From assembly GCA_965248775.1 (NCBI GenBank), contig OZ252150.1:4650001-4714000 (forward strand): a DNA stretch of 64,000 nt, given 5' to 3'. Origin of the DNA: JBHHUI01 sp965248775. Lineage in GTDB: Bacteria > Chloroflexota > Anaerolineae > Anaerolineales > JBHHUI01. The translations under genes were made by a program, and so were the position numbers. This document shows positions 53,560 to 61,417 of this stretch, one piece after another. The notes beneath the pieces are model-generated. The model searched no databases. It was not told the DNA's origin and saw nothing but the letters and a program-made list of their open reading frames with translations. Each line of letters begins with the position of its first letter. Position 1 is the first letter of the stretch.

Positions 53560-54790
53560 AGATGAAGATACATCCCCGCGTTTCAACCCCTCCCCTGACT
53601 TAGCCGTGATCCTGCACGTCCTGCTGGACATCTACGAACCCGCGCCCTGTTGAATGATCCACCCAGCGGGCGGCGGCAGGCCATCCGTTGCGCGCTTGGG
53701 GAGTTAGCCCTGCCAGGCTATCTTAGCCAGGTCGACCCACGTCCCCGCATGGTAGCCAACGAGCAGTTGCAGGCGCTCGCGCGTGACGGGCACGGGCAGC
53801 TCCAGTGGCTACCGGTTCAGGTGGCTAAGCTGCTTTAGGTCGTCACCCTGGCGACGGCAGGAACCGCGACCGCCCTCGTGTTCGCATTGCTAGGGCGCAC
53901 CCCAGGCAGCGGCGCAGCGCGCCCGCCCGGCCGAGCGTCTGGTGGCTGAGCGTTTCCGCTTCTCGGACTGGCGGCGCCGGGCGCTCGATCTTACTCTGCG
54001 CAGCATACAGCAGGATAAGTCGCCCACGCCTTTCAACCTCACGGACGATGCCTTCAATCAGGACCTGCTCGCGGTGCTGGCCGCCCTGGACGTGCTGCAC
54101 ACGGAGACCGCCTATCACGTCTTCAGTGTGCGCGTCTTCAACGACAGCAAGCGCTTTGAGGACTTGTCGCGCGCACTGTTGCGACTGACCAGAGGGGTGC
54201 AGTGCTGCGCGAATTCAATCTGGTGGCCAACGCGGGCCATCTCTACCTGTTCGGTGCGTGGCAATTGGTGGACGATGCTGGGTAGCTTTTATCCCTGTCC
54301 GAGTTTCAGCCCTCCGTAGGTGTGCCGGCGGCCCAGGCTGCGCGGCTGCAACATGTTACTGTAGACGCAGGGCAGGTCGTGTGCGTCGAAAACGCCACCG
54401 CGTTCAATGAGTACTTACATCATGCCGGGGGCGTATGTACTCATTGTGTCTGTGGGGCATTCCCTCGCCAGCGCGCCTTCATCTGCTGCGCTGCCTGGAG
54501 CGGGAGCTGCCCGCCGGCGTCGTGCTGCGCGTATGGGCCGACCTCGACTACGGCGGCCTCCGCATCTTAGCCCAATTACGGGACATGTGAGCGAGCGCTT
54601 CAGGCCCTACTGCATGGACGTGGAGACGTTTGAAGCGCACGTGGGCTGGTCGCGACTGTTGACGGGCAGCTACGCGCGCAATCCGCGCCGGCTGCTGCGC
54701 CACCCAGTCATACCCGACATGCGGCCCGTTATCGAGCACATGCTGGCACGCGGACTCAAGCTCGTGTAGGAGGCCGTGACACTGCACCCC
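53560..54790 (+). pseudogene. JetD-like (DUF3322/DUF2220) gene, decayed
   Basis: Across several frames the plus strand encodes ILHVLLDIYE, RQAIRCALGELALPGYLSQV then DPRPRMVANEQLQALARDGH, FNLTDDAFNQDLLAVLAALD, CVENATAFNEYLHHAG, VWADLDYGGLRILAQLR, YCMDVETFEAHVGWSRLLTG and PDMRPVIEHMLARGLKL. The ENATAFNEY, DLDYGG and MLARGLKL blocks are those of the Wadjet nuclease JetD and relatives (TOPRIM-like domain). At least four frameshifts and stops make it dead, and no jetABC partners are visible. Confidence 0.7.
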
Positions 54791-54975
54791 GAATGATTTG
54801 GGCCGCGGCGCCCCCTTTTACACCCGTGTAGATAGCGTAGAGCTTCTGTAGAGTGGCCGCCGCGCGATTTCCCGGTCAACTTAGCCGGGCGGCAGCCCAA
54901 CCCCCTCCAGCGGGCCGTCAGGCGGGTAAAGGTGATAGAATTGCGCGCCGCGATCGCGTGCAGTCTCCCTGATAT

Positions 54976-55695
54976 ATGTCCAAGTCCTCTGAGTCGCGGG
55001 TGCTCGTAATCATCCCCGCTTACAACGAACAAGAAAGCCTGTCGCATGTCATCACCAACGTGCATGCTGCCTTGCCGCAGGCCGATGTGCTTGTGATCAA
55101 TGATGGCTCGTACGACGCCACGCGAAAGGTTGGGGAGCAGGCCGGGGCACGGGTGGTAACGCTGCCGTATAACCTCGGAATCGGCGCGGCTGTCCAGACC
55201 GGCTTTATTTTTGCGGTTGAGAATAGTTACGATATAGCCGTGCAGATAGATGGCGATGGCCAGCACGATCCACACGAAGTGGGAGCGCTCTTAGCCCTGG
55301 TACATTCGGGTACAGCAGATATTGTGATTGGTTCTCGCTACATTGAGGATCGCGGCTATCTTACGCCTGTGATCCGGCGGCTTGGTATTTACATACTCGC
55401 AAAGTACATTTCGGCTCTGGTTAAACAACGCTTTACCGATACAACCTCCGGCTTCCGTGTAACCAATCGCCGTGGAATTGAGCTGTGCGCCGAAATGTAT
55501 CCAGCCGATTATCCTGAGCCGGAATCCCTCGTGCTCTTTCGGAAAGTCGGATTGCGGGTGCTGGAAGTGCCCGTCACAATGAATCCCCGTTATGGGGGGC
55601 AAAGTTCTATAACACCCTTTTGGTCCACCTATTACATGGTCAAAGTCATGCTGGCGATAGCTGTCTGGCAACTTCGCCGGCGGCCGACGTTATAG
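54976..55695 (+). CDS. GT2 glycosyltransferase (polyprenyl-phosphate sugar synthase type)
   Basis: The 239-residue protein has VLVIIPAYNEQESLSHVITN, VLVINDGSYDATRKV, AVQIDGDGQHDP (D-x-D metal/nucleotide site) and DIVIGSRYIEDRG, the plan of DPM1/GtrB-like enzymes. The C-terminus VKVMLAIAVWQLRRRP is a short hydrophobic end without the membrane anchors of GtrB. It may make a polyprenyl-phosphate sugar for the GT-C-like membrane enzyme downstream. It is followed 10 bp later by DUF2304, a frequent partner. Confidence 0.92.
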   Translation: MSKSSESRVLVIIPAYNEQESLSHVITNVHAALPQADVLVINDGSYDATRKVGEQAGARVVTLPYNLGIGAAVQTGFIFAVENSYDIAVQIDGDGQHDPHEVGALLALVHSGTADIVIGSRYIEDRGYLTPVIRRLGIYILAKYISALVKQRFTDTTSGFRVTNRRGIELCAEMYPADYPEPESLVLFRKVGLRVLEVPVTMNPRYGGQSSITPFWSTYYMVKVMLAIAVWQLRRRPTL

Positions 55696-55705
55696 GAAGT
55701 GTGAA

Positions 55706-56086
55706 ATGCTCTCAATACGATTGACTCTAATCGTTCTGCTCGGGGCGCTGGCCCTGCTCGTGCTCGTGATCGAGTTGGTTCGTCGCCGCGCATTGGCCGA
55801 ACGCTACTCGCTGCTCTGGCTGGCGGCCGCGATCGTCGTCGTATCGCTTGCCGCGCTGCGGTCTACGCTTGACCGTCTGGCTTTATTTATGGGCTTCAGT
55901 TATACTCCTTCTCTGCTTTTCTTAGCCGGAATTGGAGCCTTGTTAATGATCTTGCTCTATCTTTCGACGGTGATCACTTCCCTTACACGTCAGAATCGTA
56001 TTACGGCACAGCGCCTGGGAATACTGCAGGCGCGTGTTGAAGAACTAGAGCGGGAATCATCTGGCGAAGCAACAGCGGAGTCATGA
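55706..56086 (+). CDS. DUF2304 small membrane protein
   Basis: The 126-residue protein has three hydrophobic segments (LTLIVLLGALALLVLVIELV; YSLLWLAAAIVVVSLAAL; LLFLAGIGALLMILLYLSTV) and a charged C-terminal coil (QARVEELERESSGE). DUF2304 genes nearly always sit beside GT2 genes in surface-glycan loci and may anchor or flip the lipid-linked product; the function is unproven. Confidence 0.9.
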   Translation: MLSIRLTLIVLLGALALLVLVIELVRRRALAERYSLLWLAAAIVVVSLAALRSTLDRLALFMGFSYTPSLLFLAGIGALLMILLYLSTVITSLTRQNRITAQRLGILQARVEELERESSGEATAES

Positions 56087-56140
56087 TTTTCCTCCAACTC
56101 CATTTCTTTCAGTAAGTCAAATAATTTACCTGAGCTTCTA

Positions 56141-57277
56141 ATGCCCCTGCGGGTACTACATATTCTCAAAGCAACTGGTATTGCAGGTGCAGAGAACCAT
56201 CTGCTTACACTTCTGCCGGAGCTTGATCCCGAGAAATTTCAAGTTGAAGTCGTAATTTTGGTTGAGCCCGGGCTCTCCATCGACGAGTTTGTAGGCGAGT
56301 TGCAGCGCAAGGGTGTTCAGGCGCAACAAGTTCCTATACACGCAGATTTTGACCTTGGTCTTATTGTGCGATTATGGCGAATATTCCGACACCGCAAGCC
56401 AGATATCCTGCATTCCCATCTTGTACATGCTGATTTCCACGGTGGGGTAGCGGGCTGGCTGGCGAGAGTTCCGCTGCTAGTATCCTCGCGGCACAATGAC
56501 GACCCCTTTCGTAGCGCGGGAATAACAGCATATTTGATCCGGTTGAATAACCGCATTTTTCACCAATTTGTTGCCATTTCTAAGCATATGCGTCGATTTT
56601 CGGAGGAGCTGGAAAGGATTGACCCGGACAAAATTAGAACTGTCCACTATGGTCTCGATCTTCCGACTGCAGCAACCGTAGACTTGCGTGCAGACTTGCA
56701 CGGGGAGTTCAATCTTGAGCCCGGCCCCGTTCTTATTTGCGTTGCACGGCTGGTTCCGCAAAAGGGACATATTCACTTATTGCGGGCACTTGCACTCGTA
56801 CGCGAGGAGGTACCTGCTGTGCGTCTGGTGCTGTTGGGTGATGGTACAATTCGCGCCGATCTGGAGCAGATCGTTCGTGATCTTGGCTTGCAAGCCAATG
56901 TATGTTTCGCTGGTTGGCGCACAGACACTGCCAGGCTGCTGGGCGGCGCGGACATTTTCGTACTGCCTTCACTGTGGGAGGGCTTCGGCCTCGTACTTTT
57001 AGAAGCAATGGCAGCCTCGCTACCCATTGTTGCCAGTAAAGTGGGTGCTATTCCAGAGATCGTCGCGGATAATGAATCCGGCCTACTCGTGAGGCCAGGT
57101 GCCGAAGAGGCCCTAGCGAGGGCGCTGATCAAATTGCTCGCCTCTCCTGCCGTGCGCACGTGGATGGGTACGCACGGGCGCAGGCGGTTGGAACAAGAAT
57201 TTTCCGTCTCGAAGATGGTCCAAGCGATTGAAACGATATATAACCAGCTTGCGGTAAAAAAAAGATTAAAGACGTAA
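56141..57277 (+). CDS. GT4-family glycosyltransferase
   Basis: The 378-residue protein has LRVLHILKATGIAGAENHLL, HSHLVHADFHGGVAGWLARV, the donor-binding region CVARLVPQKGHIHLLRALAL, FAGWRTDTARLLGGADIFVL and the EGFGLVLLEAMAASLPIVAS motif (E-x7-E). It is a cytoplasmic retaining transferase of the glycan pathway. No overlap with neighbours, but 54 bp or less on each side fits an operon. Confidence 0.93.
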   Translation: MPLRVLHILKATGIAGAENHLLTLLPELDPEKFQVEVVILVEPGLSIDEFVGELQRKGVQAQQVPIHADFDLGLIVRLWRIFRHRKPDILHSHLVHADFHGGVAGWLARVPLLVSSRHNDDPFRSAGITAYLIRLNNRIFHQFVAISKHMRRFSEELERIDPDKIRTVHYGLDLPTAATVDLRADLHGEFNLEPGPVLICVARLVPQKGHIHLLRALALVREEVPAVRLVLLGDGTIRADLEQIVRDLGLQANVCFAGWRTDTARLLGGADIFVLPSLWEGFGLVLLEAMAASLPIVASKVGAIPEIVADNESGLLVRPGAEEALARALIKLLASPAVRTWMGTHGRRRLEQEFSVSKMVQAIETIYNQLAVKKRLKT

Positions 57278-57327
57278 TTTTGAAGACCGCACAAGCGACA
57301 ATATTGAATAAGGGATTTCGGATTTAG

Positions 57328-58302
57328 ATGACACGATACTTAGTAACAGGTGGAGCCGGCTTCATCGGCTCGAATATGGTGGAGGAACTGGTTAGGCGGG
57401 GCGCTGTTGTCCGAGTAGCTGACAATTTCTCAACCGGTCGCCGAGAAAACATTTCGTCCTATGCTGACGATGTAGAAATATTGGAGGGCGATCTCGCCGA
57501 GCTGGACTTTGCTCGCCATGCAGTTCGTGGTGTTGATTACGTGCTTCACCAGGCTGCGATCCCGAGTGTGCCGCGATCTGTTGACGATCCGCTTATGAAC
57601 AATCGGGCCGGTGTTGTGGCTACTCTCAATGTGCTCGTCGCCGCGCGTGATGAAAAAGTTAAACGCATGACCTTTGCATCGTCTTCTTCAATTTATGGCG
57701 AAGCGATGGAAAACATGGCCAAACGAGAGGATATGCTCCCGGCACCGCTTTCGCCATATGGCGTAAGCAAGCTTGCTGCCGAACAGTATTGCATGGCTTT
57801 CCATACTGTGTACGGTTTTGAGGTGACAGCCCTGCGCTATTTCAATGTGTTCGGAGCACGCCAGGACCCCCAGTCCGAGTACGCTGCAGTCGTTCCGCGC
57901 TTTATTACTGCTCTCCTGGAAGGCCGCTCGCCAACAATTTTCGGAGATGGTGAACAAACACGTGACTTCACTTTCGTTGGAAATATCGTCGCTGCCAATC
58001 TGCATGCCCTGGAACACCCCAATGCGCCCGGACAGATATTCAATATCGCGATGGGGCAGGCGAACTCACTCAACCAATTGGTCGAGGCATTACAGGAACT
58101 CATCCGCAGCGAACTTTCTGCAGAGTATGCAGCGACTCGCCCGGGCGATATCCGCCATTCTCATGCAGATGTAGCGAAAGCGCATAGCGTTCTCGAATTC
58201 CAACCCCAAATTAACTTCGTTGATGGCCTCAGCAAGGCTGTTGCCTGGTATCGAGATCAATTGCAGGAAACTGCGTTGCCCATAAAGGTCACAGCCGGAT
58301 GA
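57328..58302 (+). CDS. NAD-dependent epimerase (UDP-GlcNAc/Glc 4-epimerase type)
   Basis: The 324-residue SDR has YLVTGGAGFIGSNMVEELVR, YVLHQAAIPSVPRSVDDPLM, FASSSSIYGEA, the SPYGVSKLAAEQY active site and LRYFNVFGARQDPQSEYAAV, very like WbpP/GalE-type epimerases of O-antigen loci. It would supply a galacto-configured UDP sugar. Confidence 0.92.
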   Translation: MTRYLVTGGAGFIGSNMVEELVRRGAVVRVADNFSTGRRENISSYADDVEILEGDLAELDFARHAVRGVDYVLHQAAIPSVPRSVDDPLMNNRAGVVATLNVLVAARDEKVKRMTFASSSSIYGEAMENMAKREDMLPAPLSPYGVSKLAAEQYCMAFHTVYGFEVTALRYFNVFGARQDPQSEYAAVVPRFITALLEGRSPTIFGDGEQTRDFTFVGNIVAANLHALEHPNAPGQIFNIAMGQANSLNQLVEALQELIRSELSAEYAATRPGDIRHSHADVAKAHSVLEFQPQINFVDGLSKAVAWYRDQLQETALPIKVTAG

Positions 58303-58330
58303 AGGCCTGCTAGCAACGGGCCGGCCCAGC

Positions 58331-58510
58331 ATGTGCGGGATCTGTAGTAATCAACATAATTTTCAACAGTCCAGTCGAGAAGCCTTGCAGCGCATGACTG
58401 CCATGCTCCAGCCAATGACAGATAGCAGCGGTCAACTACACATTTTCTTCAACAGTGAAAGCTACAACTTCCGCAGCCTGCGACAGAAGCTAATTTCTCC
58501 TATTCATTGA
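58331..58510 (+). pseudogene. Asparagine synthase N-terminal shard
   Basis: The 59 codons begin MCGIC (catalytic Cys2 of class II glutaminase domains) and contain REALQRMTAM and LHIFFNSESYNFRSLRQKL, matching AsnB sequence (HNGEIYNFRELR) after an internal deletion of the HRGPD region. The synthetase domain is missing. It fits neatly between the epimerase and the next GT4 gene, so it is the remnant of an operon gene. Confidence 0.75.
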
Positions 58511-58516
58511 CGGCTG

Positions 58517-59689
58517 ATGGATCGAATTCGCGTGATGTGGATCATAGCTCGTCTTAATATCGGTGGTCCGGCTAGTCATGTGGTCGATCTAGCAGCTGGT
58601 CTGGACCCGGAACGGTACGATACGCTGCTCGTTACAGGTAAACGGGAAGCCACTGAAGGGGATATGAGTTATCTTGCTGCCGATGCTGGAGTACCAGTGC
58701 ACACTCTGCACCATCTACGCCGTGAAATTCGTCCCTGGTCCGATCTAATTGCCCAGATCGATCTTATTCGCCTGATGCGTTCCTGGAAACCACAAATCGT
58801 CCATACGCACACATTCAAGGCCGGGGCATTGGGACGTCTGGCGGCCTGGTACGTTCGCATACCGGTGGTTTTGCACACATTCCATGGCCACACCTTTCAC
58901 GGATATTGGAGTACCTTTGGTTCGAAAATTGCAGTGCTGCTCGAGCGCCTTTTAGCGCGGGTAACGACAGGTATTGTGACCATCAGCGAGCGACTGAAGC
59001 GAGATTTATTACATTACGAAATCTCTGCCGCAGACGAGATTCATATCATTCCGCTTGGCCTTAATCTGCAACCCTTTCTTGAGTGCGGTAAGCGCCGGGG
59101 CGAATTGCGTGCAGTGCTAGGCTTGAATGCTACTGACCAACTTATTGGAATTGTTGGTCGTTTGGTTCCAATCAAAAATCACCAGCTTTTTCTCGAAGCT
59201 GCCCACAGAATGGTCAAGAATGGATTTTCAGGACAATTCATTATCGTTGGCGATGGTGAATTGTCCGAACAGTTGCTTCAAGCTGCCTTAGAGAAGGGGT
59301 TAGCTGACAGAGTTCACTTCATGGGTTGGCAACGCGATCTGGGGCGAATCTACGCTGACCTGGACGTGCTCGTGAATTCATCGTTGAACGAAGGCACGCC
59401 GGTCGCTGCCATTGAAGCCATGGCAGCTGGCGTACCGGTGGTTGCAACTGCAGTCGGCGGTGTCCCTGATATGATTGAGGAGCGTGCAACAGGTTATCTT
59501 GTCCCGTCCGGAGATGCAGCTGCAATGGCAGCAGCCATCGAATATGCGCTTGAAAATGGCGCAGAAGTTCGCGCAGCTGCCCAGCGGGAAGCACAGGTAC
59601 GTTATAGCCTGGAAGGTCTACTTGTTCGGGTTGCAGCCCTCTATGAATTATTGTTGCCGGAAGCGTGGAAACAGAAGGTGACCACCTGA
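58517..59689 (+). CDS. GT4-family glycosyltransferase
   Basis: The 390-residue protein has RVMWIIARLNIGGPASHVVD, HTHTFKAGALGRLAAWYVRI, HTFHGHTFHGYW, the donor motif GIVGRLVPIKNHQLFLEAAH and NEGTPVAAIEAMAAGVPVVA (E-x7-E). It belongs to the WcaL/CapM-like group that add a sugar to a lipid-linked acceptor. Seven bases after the AsnB shard. Confidence 0.93.
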   Translation: MDRIRVMWIIARLNIGGPASHVVDLAAGLDPERYDTLLVTGKREATEGDMSYLAADAGVPVHTLHHLRREIRPWSDLIAQIDLIRLMRSWKPQIVHTHTFKAGALGRLAAWYVRIPVVLHTFHGHTFHGYWSTFGSKIAVLLERLLARVTTGIVTISERLKRDLLHYEISAADEIHIIPLGLNLQPFLECGKRRGELRAVLGLNATDQLIGIVGRLVPIKNHQLFLEAAHRMVKNGFSGQFIIVGDGELSEQLLQAALEKGLADRVHFMGWQRDLGRIYADLDVLVNSSLNEGTPVAAIEAMAAGVPVVATAVGGVPDMIEERATGYLVPSGDAAAMAAAIEYALENGAEVRAAAQREAQVRYSLEGLLVRVAALYELLLPEAWKQKVTT

Positions 59690-59713
59690 TAATGTGCGTG
59701 CCTTGTAATTGAT

Positions 59714-61417
59714 ATGGATCTGGACTTTCTCGGTCGTTATTTAATAACCACGATTGCCGCAGGCCTAATTGCTTTCGTAGGCACGCCGCTCACCCTGGTG
59801 GTTGCCCGCAAAGTGGGATTCATAGATAGTCCCAGTCCGCGAAAACCTCACCTGGCACCGATCCCGGTAATGGGCGGCGTTGCCATTTGGGCTGCCTTCG
59901 TCGTTAGCCTTCTGATTTTTGGCAATGGCCGTGAATTTACCGAGTTGTTTTCGATTGTCATCGGCGGCACCTTGATCTCCGTGGTTGGACTCATCGATGA
60001 TCGTTATGGCCTCGGGCCACGTGGCAAGCTCATTGGGCAGACAGCGGCTGCGCTCGTGCTCGTTTTCGGTGGTGTCCAGACTCAGATATTCGGTAATCAG
60101 TGGTTGAATGTCCTTCTCACGGTCATGTGGATTGTGGGTATCGTCAATGCACTGAACTTGATGGACAATATGGACGGGCTGGCTGCTGGAGTTGCCGCCG
60201 TCGCCTCCGGTTCGTTTTTGCTGCTCGCTATCCTAAACGGTCAAATTCTGGTTGCCAGTCTGGGAGCCGCCTTACTGGGTGCTTGTCTGGGCTTTCTCTT
60301 TTACAACTTCCAGCCCGCTGTGACCTTTATGGGCGATACAGGTTCAATGCTTTTAGGGTTTGCGCTGGCCGTGCTTGGCATCAAACTCACCTTTCCAACT
60401 CTACCGCTGGCGCAGTCCTGGATGGTGCCAATCATCGTTCTGGGTCTCCCCATTTTCGACACCATGCTGGTTTTGATCTCTCGCCAACGTCGTGGCCGTC
60501 CCTGGTGGCAGGGAGGCACGGATCATGTATCTCATCGACTTGCTCGCCTGGGACTAAGTCATCGTCGTGTTGTCGTGGCGCTCTATGGTGTCACTGCCGG
60601 ACTTGGATTGATAGCGGTACTCGTGACTCTGACTCCCTCGCGAGAGCTTGTCTGGCTCATGACTGTTGGTGTTGCGCTACTTGGAATTATGCTGCTGTAT
60701 GTGATGGAGCAACTGCTCACCGTTCCGGACAGGACTATACTCCATCCCGACATGCACGTGGCAGTCATTGCGGGGGGGATAGGAACTGTTCCCATTGTAA
60801 GAGCTGCTGCTTCCATTGCAGCCAATGTGTCTGTCATCTTCACGCCGCCTGCGACTGAACAATCTGGGCAGCGGGAGAGCGTTCCCTCCCAATTTCGAGA
60901 GATTGTTCTTGCACTCGCTGCTCGTCCGGGTGCAGTAAGAAATTTCCTGCCAGCAGATATCTTGCATGCGGGGGAACGTCTGGCAGAGCTATCCGAGCTT
61001 GCAAATAGCGCATTTCGGATGCGCGGACGCTTACTCGTCAATCAGACCAATGTGGCCTCTGATGCAGCCATCGATGCAATAAAGTCCGCTGACCTGGTTA
61101 TTTTGGGCGGTGCGCTTGCTGAGAATGTAATTCCCACCCTCTCTATCTCTGAGCTTGCACGTGTCATGCGGCGCTCTCGCAGACCGCGAGTGCTCGTCCA
61201 TCCCGATCCAAGAAAAGCGCTTGAGGAGCTTCAAGCAGACAATCTTGACATGCTCATAACGCATGCGGTTGCGCCAGCTGGTGTCTACGGGCCATGGAAG
61301 AATGTCGGCAGCCTCGAAGACAGCGCCGAAATTGCAGCCTCTGTTAAAGAAATCTGGTTAGAGCGAGTACACTCTCGCGGCCCGTTACCGGTGCTCGCTG
61401 GCGTCGCCAATGGCTGA
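59714..61417 (+). CDS. WecA/TagO-type lipid-carrier sugar-1-phosphate transferase fused to a CofD/YvcK-like domain
   Basis: Residues 1 to about 340 are a MraY/WecA-family integral enzyme: KPHLAPIPVMGGVAIWAAFV, GLIDDRYGLGPRGKLIGQ, NALNLMDNMDGLAAGVAAVA, FMGDTGSMLLGFAL and HVSHRLARLGLSHRRVV. It would transfer a HexNAc-phosphate to undecaprenyl phosphate and start the glycan. Residues from about 350 to 567 form a soluble domain beginning VAVIAGGIGTVPIVRAA, with AIDAIKSADLVILGGALAEN then VIPTLSISELARVMRRS, the pattern of the CofD/YvcK (UPF0052) fold. Several usual residues are missing, so it may be regulatory. The end overlaps the next gene by 8 bp. Confidence 0.88.
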   Translation: MDLDFLGRYLITTIAAGLIAFVGTPLTLVVARKVGFIDSPSPRKPHLAPIPVMGGVAIWAAFVVSLLIFGNGREFTELFSIVIGGTLISVVGLIDDRYGLGPRGKLIGQTAAALVLVFGGVQTQIFGNQWLNVLLTVMWIVGIVNALNLMDNMDGLAAGVAAVASGSFLLLAILNGQILVASLGAALLGACLGFLFYNFQPAVTFMGDTGSMLLGFALAVLGIKLTFPTLPLAQSWMVPIIVLGLPIFDTMLVLISRQRRGRPWWQGGTDHVSHRLARLGLSHRRVVVALYGVTAGLGLIAVLVTLTPSRELVWLMTVGVALLGIMLLYVMEQLLTVPDRTILHPDMHVAVIAGGIGTVPIVRAAASIAANVSVIFTPPATEQSGQRESVPSQFREIVLALAARPGAVRNFLPADILHAGERLAELSELANSAFRMRGRLLVNQTNVASDAAIDAIKSADLVILGGALAENVIPTLSISELARVMRRSRRPRVLVHPDPRKALEELQADNLDMLITHAVAPAGVYGPWKNVGSLEDSAEIAASVKEIWLERVHSRGPLPVLAGVANG

